Assembly (NCBI GenBank): GCA_012799265.1
Contig: JAAZLP010000463.1
Coordinates: 1-21,561 of the forward strand
From: Phyllobacteriaceae bacterium
Lineage (GTDB): Bacteria > Pseudomonadota > Alphaproteobacteria > Rhizobiales > Devosiaceae
Length of the DNA stretch: 21,561 bases
Direction of reading: 5' to 3'
The notes beneath the pieces are model-generated. The model was given only the letters and a program-made list of their open reading frames with translations. It ran no database searches and was not told the origin of the DNA. Shown in pieces: positions 15,857 to 21,561 of this stretch; the stretch's first letter is position 1; every line of letters begins with the position of its first letter. The position numbers were made by a program, and so were the translations under genes.

Positions 15857-16072
15857 TCAGGCGATGATGTCGGGCAGGAGAATATTTTCCAGCTGAACGA
15901 TGCGATCCTTGAGCGCCAGCTTTCGCTTTTTCAGCCGCTGCACCAGCATGCGATCGGCAAAATGGGACTGGGTCAAAGTGTGGATCGCCGCGTCGAGATC
16001 GGCGTGTTCCTGGCGTTTCGTCGCCAGTTCAAGCCCCAGCTGGGCTTCCTGTTCCTTCGTCAGCGGCAGCAT
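15857..16072 (-). CDS. YdcH family (DUF465) protein, copy 1
   Basis: A 71-residue, charged, helical protein: LTKEQEAQLGLELATKRQEH, then DLDAAIHTLTQ, VQRLKKRKLALKDRI and the end LLPDIIA. The 'xRLKKRKLxLKDxI' core is the DUF465/YdcH signature. The family is of unknown function and folds as a helical hairpin. ATG 16072 gives the usual family size; a TTG at 16105 would add 11 residues, and neither has a convincing ribosome site. It is divergent from a second DUF465 gene at 16226 and upstream of purE on the same strand. Confidence 0.85.
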   Translation of the reverse strand: MLPLTKEQEAQLGLELATKRQEHADLDAAIHTLTQSHFADRMLVQRLKKRKLALKDRIVQLENILLPDIIA

Positions 16073-16225
16073 GAAAAACCGGACAATACGGACCTCGTGA
16101 TCCAATCTTGGTTAACCGATCACAGAGTGTTTTGCATCTGATTTTCGATGCGTGTCCATACTGCGTCGACAAAGCCGGATTTATTTGGGACGATGCCCCT
16201 GTCCACCATGCTCAAGGAGTTGTTC

Positions 16226-16402
16226 ATGACAACTATAGGCCATATCGAGGCACTGGAACGGCGGCACCAGGAACTGGATCGAAAAATCCAGTCCGAAATG
16301 CAGAACAGCCGGGTCAACGACCTTATGGTTGCGTCCCTGAAGCGTAAGAAACTTGAAGTGAAGGACGAGCTCTACAAGCTCCAGAGCCCGGCAAAGCAAT
16401 AG
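16226..16402 (+). CDS. YdcH family (DUF465) protein, copy 2
   Basis: A 58-residue paralogue of its divergent neighbour: HIEALERRHQELDRKIQSEM, then VASLKRKKLEVKDELYKLQ. It keeps the DUF465 core (LKRKKLxVKDEL) and is a predicted helical hairpin. The start is unambiguous: AAGGAG at 16214-16219 lies six bases before ATG 16226. The gene ends ahead of the hairpin terminator at 16431-16460. The 153 bases between the two ydcH genes contain a GGTTAACC palindrome (16110-16117) and a small hairpin GCATC-N8-GATGC (16134-16151), either of which could lie in the control region. Function is unknown. Confidence 0.88.
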   Translation: MTTIGHIEALERRHQELDRKIQSEMQNSRVNDLMVASLKRKKLEVKDELYKLQSPAKQ

Positions 16403-16430
16403 CCCCAAGCAAAAGGACGAAGGTTCTGGA

Positions 16431-16460
16431 GGGTCACGGTCTCGCACCGCGACCCTTTTT
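16431..16460 (+). terminator. Intrinsic terminator of the second ydcH gene
   Basis: Stem GGGTC-A-CGGT (16431-16440) / ACCG-C-GACCC (16446-16455) with a single internal mismatch and a 5-base loop, followed by TTTTT at 16456-16460. Confidence 0.85.
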
Positions 16461-16482
16461 CATTCCCAAAAATTCCTCAACG

Positions 16483-16497
16483 TTAACACCCTCTTAA
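16483..16497 (+). promoter_or_regulatory. Candidate CtrA-binding site upstream of the response regulator gene
   Basis: TTAA (16483-16486), seven bases, TTAA (16494-16497): an exact match to the full CtrA box TTAA-N7-TTAA known from alphaproteobacterial cell-cycle control. It lies 74 bases before ATG 16571. A GANTC site (GATTC, 16536-16540), the CcrM methylation target, lies between box and gene. This is a motif match only. Confidence 0.6.
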
Positions 16498-16525
16498 GCG
16501 CCAGGGGCCATCGTTATCCCAAATC

Positions 16526-16545
16526 GGCACATCTAGATTCGTGCC
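16526..16545. promoter_or_regulatory. Inverted repeat in the response regulator promoter region
   Basis: GGCAC (16526-16530) and GTGCC (16541-16545) flank ten bases that include palindromic TCTAGA. The spacing fits a dimeric regulator site centred about 35 bases before ATG 16571, possibly for self-control. It does not fit a sigma-54 promoter, because no GC doublet follows at the -12 position. Confidence 0.35.
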
Positions 16546-16570
16546 GTAGACGACGAGACTTGGGGTAGTG

Positions 16571-18055
16571 ATGACGCGCGTTCTGGTGGTTGATGACGAT
16601 CCGGTGCAATTGCGGCTCACGGCCGAAATTGCCAATCGCGCCGGTTTCAGACCCCTCACCGCCACGGGCGGGGAGCAGGCTCTTTCCATCCTGCGCGACG
16701 ATATCAAGATCGGCGCCATGATCCTCGATCTTGTCATGCCCGATCTCGACGGCATGGCCGTGATGGAAGCGATGCGCCGCGAAGGAATCACCACCCCCGT
16801 CATCATCCAGACCGCCAATTCCTCGCTGGAAACCGTCATCTCGGCCATGCGCCAGGGCGCGGCCGACTATTTCGTCAAGCCGGTTTCCCCCGAGCGCCTC
16901 GTCATCTCGCTGCGCAATGCGATGAAGCTCGATGCGCTCGAAAGCGCCATCCGCGCCGAGCATGCCCGCAAGACCGGCACCTTTACCCGCGCCGACATGA
17001 TTGCCACCGCGCCCGCCATGGCCCGCGTCCTGACGCTTTGCACCAAGGCCGCCAAGAGCAGCATCCCCGTCCTCATCGAGGGCGAGACCGGCGTCGGCAA
17101 GGAATTGATCGCCCGCATCATCCAGGGCACCGGCGAACGTGCCGGCAAGCCTTTCGTCACGGTAAACTGCGGTGCCATCCCGCCCAACCTCGTCGAATCC
17201 GTTCTCTTCGGCCACAAGAAAGGTGCCTTTACCGGCGCCCATGCCGATCAGCCGGGCAAATTTGCCGAAGCCAATGGCGGCACGCTCTTCCTCGATGAAG
17301 TGGGCGAACTGCCTCTCGACACGCAGGTCAAACTGCTCCGCGCCCTCCAGGAGGGCGAAATCGAGCCGGTCGGCGCCACGCGCGCGGAACGCGTCAATGT
17401 GCGGGTGATTTCCGCCACCAATCGACGCCTGCTCAACCTCGCCAAGTCCGGCGAATTCCGCGAAGACCTGTTCTATCGCCTCAACGTTTTCCCGATCTAT
17501 GTGCCGCCGCTGCGCGAGCGCATGGAAGATCTGCCAGGTCTGATGGAACACTTCATCGCCCGCTTCTCCGCCGAGGCCGGCAAGCGCGTGCTGGGCGTAT
17601 CGCCCCATGCCATGGACCTGCTGACCGGCTATGACTGGCCAGGCAATGTCCGCCAGCTCGAAAACACCATCTACCGTGCCATCGTCCTGACCGACGGCGC
17701 CTTCCTCGAACCTCAGGACTTCCCGCAGGTCCTCGCCCGCGCTGCCGGCCAAGAGGAAGCCCTGCGTGCCGTCAGCCAGACGGACATTCCAGCTGCGCCG
17801 GTCCATATCGACCACGCGCCGGTCCGCCAGCGCTATGAGCCGGTCGTCGCGCCCGCGCCGGACCGCTTCCTTGATGACACCGGAAGCCTTCAGGCGCTGA
17901 CCGACATCGAGCGTGCCGCCATCCAGTTCGCCATCGAGCATCACGGCGGCCGCATGTCCCGCGTCGCCCGCGCCCTCGGCATCGGCCGCTCCACCCTCTA
18001 CCGCAAACTCCACGAATACGGCCTCGCCGAAACCCTGATCAGCGACGCTGCATAG
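16571..18055 (+). CDS. Sigma-54-dependent response regulator (NtrC family)
   Basis: A 494-residue transcription activator with three domains. The receiver domain (about 1-118) has VLVVDDDP, the phospho-acceptor D53 in ILDLVMPDLDG, T81 and K103 (FVKPVSP). The AAA+ domain (about 140-375) has Walker A GETGVGKE (171-178), the sigma-54 contact loop GAFTGA (218-223) intact, Walker B GGTLFLDE (236-243) and the arginine finger region FREDLFYRLNVFPI. After a variable Pro-rich linker (about 400-435) comes a Fis-type helix-turn-helix (about 450-482, GGRMSRVARALGIGRSTLYRKL). It should drive open-complex formation at sigma-54 promoters when phosphorylated. No histidine kinase gene is adjacent, so the partner is unknown. 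ATG 16571 directly follows an in-frame GTG (16568) that is an alternative start. A CtrA box lies upstream. Confidence 0.95.
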   Translation: MTRVLVVDDDPVQLRLTAEIANRAGFRPLTATGGEQALSILRDDIKIGAMILDLVMPDLDGMAVMEAMRREGITTPVIIQTANSSLETVISAMRQGAADYFVKPVSPERLVISLRNAMKLDALESAIRAEHARKTGTFTRADMIATAPAMARVLTLCTKAAKSSIPVLIEGETGVGKELIARIIQGTGERAGKPFVTVNCGAIPPNLVESVLFGHKKGAFTGAHADQPGKFAEANGGTLFLDEVGELPLDTQVKLLRALQEGEIEPVGATRAERVNVRVISATNRRLLNLAKSGEFREDLFYRLNVFPIYVPPLRERMEDLPGLMEHFIARFSAEAGKRVLGVSPHAMDLLTGYDWPGNVRQLENTIYRAIVLTDGAFLEPQDFPQVLARAAGQEEALRAVSQTDIPAAPVHIDHAPVRQRYEPVVAPAPDRFLDDTGSLQALTDIERAAIQFAIEHHGGRMSRVARALGIGRSTLYRKLHEYGLAETLISDAA

Positions 18056-18065
18056 GGACAGATGG

Positions 18066-18843
18066 TCAGGCCGCGTCGCCCTTCGTCCGTCTTGGGGCGA
18101 AGGGGGTAAGAAGGCCGACGAGCTCTGATTGTCGGTTGGTGCCGGTCTTGGAGAGCACTGAACGCAACTGGTTACGCACGGTGTGAATGGACGTGCCTCG
18201 ACGAATTGCGGCCTCGTCCAACGTCATGCCCGTAACGAGGTCTTGCGTCAGCTGCACTTCGGCCGCCGTAAGGCCGAAATGAGCCACAAGATCCGACCAG
18301 TCTCCACCGCGCCGCGGCGTGGACAATCAGCATGGCGGCCACAGTCAACTCGTCCGAGACGCCGCCATCAACGCCCCGCACATGCCCCACAAAGAGGGTG
18401 CCGGCGTCATTGCGCGCATCAATAACCAGCGGCAGGTTGCGCGGCTCCCGCCCCCTGCAAATTTCCGAGACACGACCGTCGAGGGCGCTGTCACCGGTTT
18501 GCAGCCGCTGCCCCAGGCTCACCCGAAAACGCGCGACGCTCTTGCTCAACGTGGCCGCAGCATTGTTCATCCAGACCACACGCTTGTCTGAATCAAGGTG
18601 AAAGACAGCATCAGCCACTGTGTCGAGTGTCTGCCTGTAAACATCATCATTGAAGCGATACTCGCCGGCCTGCCCATCAGCGGCCCTAGTGCAGAGATCG
18701 GACACATCCTCAGCTGCCGACACGCCACTCGCAGAGCCGCCCTCTGATCCAATGGCGCGTTCGACGTCGTCCGCCGCCTGCGAGGTAGCGGCGCCGCCCA
18801 TGCTCGTGCCGCGAGCGCCCGGCATTTTGCCCGATTCGTTCAC
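18066..18843 (-). pseudogene. LuxR-type regulator with PAS-like domain, broken by a frameshift
   Basis: Two adjacent open frames together form one regulator. The first, from GTG 18843 (GGGGGGTG just upstream), has a low-complexity N-terminus, then a PAS-like region (TLDTVADAVFHLDSDKRVVW, MNNAAATLSKS) and reaches ELTVAAMLIVH. The homology then jumps frame at about 18318: the other frame continues PRRGGDWSDLVAHFGLTAAE and a full LuxR-type helix-turn-helix (TLDEAAIRRGTSIHTVRNQL, RSVLSKTGTNRQSELVGLL), ending at TGA 18066. Related proteins usually read 'HDP' at this join, which a two-base loss would explain. Without correction the DNA-binding domain is lost. It is convergent with the response regulator (10-base gap) and divergent from the autotransporter. 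It could be a true pseudogene or a sequencing error. Confidence 0.75.
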
Positions 18844-19084
18844 TCACCCCCCAAGTGCCCATCCACCTTTGGTGAACATCTCATGTTGGAGAAATTCCGT
18901 CATAGCACAAACGCACTATGCCGCGCAGCTAATCCAATAAAATCACTGATCAAAATGCAACACTACGCAATTACAGCAGTGAACCTAGCGCATATGCGTC
19001 ATGCGCCTGCAAGTAATCAAACAAATAGTCTCTGCCATCTGTTTGGGGCGAGCACATGCGGGTGCTCCGGGAAGGGACTTATCC
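18844..19084. promoter_or_regulatory. AT-rich divergent spacer between the LuxR-type gene and the autotransporter
   Basis: This 241-base stretch holds no gene I can support. Bases 18901-18960 are 25/60 GC, far below the surrounding genes. It includes an inverted repeat AACAT-CTC-ATGTT (18875-18887), a perfect 10-bp palindrome CGCATATGCG (18989-18998), and a hairpin GAGCAC-N6-GTGCTC (19050-19067) just before the autotransporter ribosome site GGAAGGGA (19069-19076). It must contain the promoters of both genes, but no hexamer pair stands out. Confidence 0.5.
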
Positions 19085-21561
19085 ATGCAATTTTCAAGCG
19101 TACGCCACCGGCGCGCCATGTACACAACAGTTTCTCCAGTCGTGCTGATCATGGCCGGCTTGTTTGCCGGACAGGCGAACGCCGTCGATCACGTTGTGGC
19201 CGCAGGAGAAACGCTCCCCGCTGGCCTCGTGCTCGCGGATGGCGACACACTGACCAACAATGGTACGATCACCAATCCCGGAGGCTCTGGTGTCGAAGGC
19301 CTGGGAGATGTCGGCTTCATCCTCAACAGCGCCACAGGCAAGGTCGAGGCGGTCGGTGACTGGGCCATCGCAATCAACGGTAATCTCGGTAGCTTTGAGA
19401 ACCACGGGAGCGTCACCTCAGACTCGATTGGCGCCCTTGCTGTATTTGGTGATCTCTCGTCATTTCTGAATACCGGTACCATGGCAACAACCGGCGACGT
19501 GGGCGTCGGGGTCGTCGGCACGGTGGGCACTTTCAATAATTCGGGCACTATATCCTCGAACTTCGGCCCCGCCCTCATCTTCCAAGGCGCCGTTGGTACC
19601 CTTACCAATTCAGGCACCCTACAGTCGGCGACAAACTTGACCACGGTCCGGTTCGAAAGCTCCGTAGGCAAATTCTCCAATGCCGGTGAAATCCTCAACA
19701 ACGGCACAGGTGTCGGTGTTGAGGCAAATCTCAACAACGGTGGCGTCGGCTCTTTCGAAAATTCTGGCAAGATTGTCGCCGGCGCAGGCCAACGCGGCGT
19801 TTCGTTCTATAATAACGGAAACAAAGTCGGCACTTTTACCAATTCCGGGTCAATTATCGGTGGTAATTGGGAAGCCGTTTTCATCGGTGGCGGAGTCGAC
19901 AAATTCGTCAATACGTCTACCGGTGTGATCCAGAATACCGATGCAAGTGGCACGGACGGTCACGGCGTCTCGTTCAACACTGGCACCACCAATGGCGGTG
20001 CGGTTGTGGCCTTCGAAAATCATGGCAAGATCCTTGGCGACCCGAACGGTGACGGCAACGGCGTTGGCTTCTTTGAAGGCGTTGATCCTGCCGCCCACCA
20101 GGTAGGAAGTTTCCTTAACACGGGCACCATCTCGGGTGCAGGCAATGGGGTTGGTGCGATTGGGGGCTTCGGTTCATTCACCAATTCCGGGACGATCACC
20201 AGCACGACACGCACAGCAGTCTGGTCAGACGGCCCAAATGGTACATTCACAAACTCAGGCACCGTCAGTTCGGCTCAGGGCAACGGGACGAGCTTCCTGT
20301 TGGATGTCGATAGCTACGAAAATTCCGGCACCATTTCAGGGTTCCGCAACGGCGTGACCATTGACGGCGCAGCAACCTCGTTTAACAACTCCGGAACCAT
20401 CACCGGGCAAGAGCGAAACGGTGTCTGGGTTGGTGGGGATGTAGACTCCTTCACCAACTCCGGCAGCATTACCACTAGCGAGGGGGCCGCGGTTGCAATT
20501 GATGGCACTACATCCGCATTTACGAATTCTGGCACCCTCACCTCCACATACGACGCTGGCGTGTACCTCGGGGACGCCACAGGCCCGATCATCAACACCG
20601 GCACGATCCAGGGCAGAGTTGGTGTCTTCCTGGGCGGCGGTGGTGCCCAGACCTTCACAAATTCCGGCACTATTCGGGCCGAGGACTGGGATGCGATCTA
20701 CTTTGGCGGCGGCGACGACGTCCTGCGCCTCCAGACCGGCTCGAAAATCTTCGGTGCCATCGCCTTTGAAGCCGGTGACGACACCGTCGACGTCTCCGGC
20801 TTTGTCGGCAACACCCTGCTTCAGGTTTATGACCTCGAAAACCTCGTAAAAGGCGACCGCCTTGCCTATCACGACGCGGCCAATAATGAGCTGGCTGTTG
20901 TCGAGGCTAATGGCGTTGTCGAAGGCGGGCAGCGTGGCACGATCAATATTGCCACCGGGATCAACAATATCCTCACTCCGGTCTTGGATGGCGTCCTGAG
21001 CGGCACCTCAAATGGCGTCATCGAGCCCCTCGGTTATATGCCAACTGCGCCGCAGACTGCGGCCGACCTTGCGATCATCGATCCGCCCGCGCATTCTGCA
21101 ACCGCATGGGCCACGGCGATCGGCGGTGGCAGCCATGATGGGGCCCCTGTCGATGTCAACAGCCTCTACGGGGCGCTCGTTGCCGGTACCCACACGCAGC
21201 TTGCGCCAGATACCACGCTGGGCGTTCTCGGCGGGGTCGGTTCCGGTCGTGTCAACACCAATAGTGGTGGGCAGATCGTGGATAGCGTCACCGGCATCGC
21301 TGGCTTCTATGGCCGCCACGATGCCGGAAGCATCGCCTTCGACTTCTCATTGCTCGGGGGCATATCCGGCAATAACAGCGCCCGCGAACTTGTCGCCTTG
21401 GGTGCCGTAGAAACCGCTCGCGCCTCCTACTCAAGCTGGTTCATCTCGCCTTCAATCGGCGTCGCCATTCCTGTTCTCCAGCTGGAAGATGGCGAGGTCG
21501 ACCTCGTCGGCAAGGTCAGCTATGTCGGCGGCAATGTCTCGGGCTATACCGAAACCGGCTC
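19085..21561 (+). CDS. Autotransporter with beta-helix passenger and C-terminal beta-barrel (3' end outside window)
   Basis: The frame from ATG 19085 is open to the window edge (825 residues). Residues 1-33 form a signal peptide: basic start (SSVRHRR), hydrophobic core (VVLIMAGLFAG) and a cleavage site after QANA33. From residue 56 to about 530, some 20 copies of an F-x-N-S/T-G-T/S-I/L motif recur every 22-27 residues in most places, the pattern of a right-handed beta-helix. They end in GGGDDVLRLQTGSKIFGAI and GDDTVDVSG, the Asp/Gly-rich cap seen before autotransporter barrels. After a linker, the barrel begins at about residue 674 (ATAWATAIGGGSHDG) and runs on through GALVAGTHTQLAPDTTLGVL, GFYGRHDAG and SYSSWFISPSIGV. 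The protein should be exported by Sec and anchored in the outer membrane with the passenger outside. No protease or adhesion motif is visible, so its role is unknown. Confidence 0.88.
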   Translation, partial: MQFSSVRHRRAMYTTVSPVVLIMAGLFAGQANAVDHVVAAGETLPAGLVLADGDTLTNNGTITNPGGSGVEGLGDVGFILNSATGKVEAVGDWAIAINGNLGSFENHGSVTSDSIGALAVFGDLSSFLNTGTMATTGDVGVGVVGTVGTFNNSGTISSNFGPALIFQGAVGTLTNSGTLQSATNLTTVRFESSVGKFSNAGEILNNGTGVGVEANLNNGGVGSFENSGKIVAGAGQRGVSFYNNGNKVGTFTNSGSIIGGNWEAVFIGGGVDKFVNTSTGVIQNTDASGTDGHGVSFNTGTTNGGAVVAFENHGKILGDPNGDGNGVGFFEGVDPAAHQVGSFLNTGTISGAGNGVGAIGGFGSFTNSGTITSTTRTAVWSDGPNGTFTNSGTVSSAQGNGTSFLLDVDSYENSGTISGFRNGVTIDGAATSFNNSGTITGQERNGVWVGGDVDSFTNSGSITTSEGAAVAIDGTTSAFTNSGTLTSTYDAGVYLGDATGPIINTGTIQGRVGVFLGGGGAQTFTNSGTIRAEDWDAIYFGGGDDVLRLQTGSKIFGAIAFEAGDDTVDVSGFVGNTLLQVYDLENLVKGDRLAYHDAANNELAVVEANGVVEGGQRGTINIATGINNILTPVLDGVLSGTSNGVIEPLGYMPTAPQTAADLAIIDPPAHSATAWATAIGGGSHDGAPVDVNSLYGALVAGTHTQLAPDTTLGVLGGVGSGRVNTNSGGQIVDSVTGIAGFYGRHDAGSIAFDFSLLGGISGNNSARELVALGAVETARASYSSWFISPSIGVAIPVLQLEDGEVDLVGKVSYVGGNVSGYTETG
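19250..20674 (+). repeat. Tandem degenerate 66-69-base repeat coding the beta-helix rungs
   Basis: Rung starts (codon two before the N of N-S-G) fall at 19250, 19319, 19394, 19463, 19532, 19601, 19673, 19754, 19835, 19904, 20012, 20111, 20177, 20246, 20315, 20381, 20450, 20519, 20588 and 20654. From 20111 on, spacing is strictly 66 or 69 bases; the middle part has looser rungs of 81-108. Conservation is mainly in the protein motif; the DNA copies (such as TTCACCAATTCCGG) have diverged. Confidence 0.85.

Noticed and set aside
16526..16545. Sigma-54 promoter for the response regulator gene
   Set aside because: GG at -24 is present but the -12 GC doublet ten bases later is absent (TT instead).
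18079..18104. Terminator hairpin for the response regulator gene (CCCTTCG / CGAAGGG)
   Set aside because: It lies inside the LuxR-type coding end, has a 12-base loop and no T run on the plus strand.
19250..20674. Regular 66-69-base repeats considered as a CRISPR array
   Set aside because: The repeats are in one continuous reading frame, diverged at DNA level, lack constant direct repeats with unique spacers, and encode a beta-helix motif.

Overview
The window reads as chromosomal DNA of a GC-rich alphaproteobacterium of the order Hyphomicrobiales, most likely Devosia or a close relative. This rests on gene content: a DUF1013/TrcR cell-cycle regulator, the three-part pntAA-pntAB-pntB transhydrogenase preceded by a tiny aa3-oxidase subunit IV gene, and YdcH/DUF465 proteins. 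Genus is an inference; no rRNA or tRNA gene is present to anchor it.

Layout. 1-547: end of a quinone-reductase-type dehydrogenase. 551-1436: trcR with a recognisable promoter, a structured leader and an intrinsic terminator. 1575-4203: a TauE/SafE exporter and an M3 oligoendopeptidase F. 4255-7679: aa3 oxidase subunit IV, then the proton-translocating transhydrogenase operon closed by a strong terminator; pntAA is interrupted by a one-base frameshift and carries an 83-residue Lys/Ala/Pro tail. 7760-9331: a large serine-hydrolase-like protein with a central membrane bundle, convergent with slyX. 9690-10235: an unassigned membrane protein. 10321-13006: probable operon of a FrnE/DsbA-like protein, a membrane-anchored hydrolase and a Bcr/CflA efflux pump. 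13057-13296: rpsU on the minus strand. 13512-14204: another hydrolase, convergent with the purE-purK pair (minus strand), which may be led by a ydcH gene. 16226-18055: a second ydcH, then a sigma-54-type response regulator with a textbook CtrA box upstream. 18066-18843: a frame-broken LuxR-family regulator. 19085 to the right edge: an autotransporter with a 20-rung beta-helix and the start of its beta-barrel.

Functionally this is mostly core metabolism (NADPH supply, purine synthesis, translation, peptide turnover) with two cell-cycle links, trcR itself and the CtrA box at 16483-16497. The right-hand 2.7 kb (broken LuxR gene, AT-rich spacer, repeat-rich autotransporter) looks like the accessory part. 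No CRISPR array, insertion sequence, phage gene, tRNA or rRNA was seen, and no stretch over 300 bases lacks a gene. I did not find a convincing new multi-gene defence or mobile system. The points most worth following are the pntAA frameshift and tail, the CtrA box, and the autotransporter beside its broken regulator.
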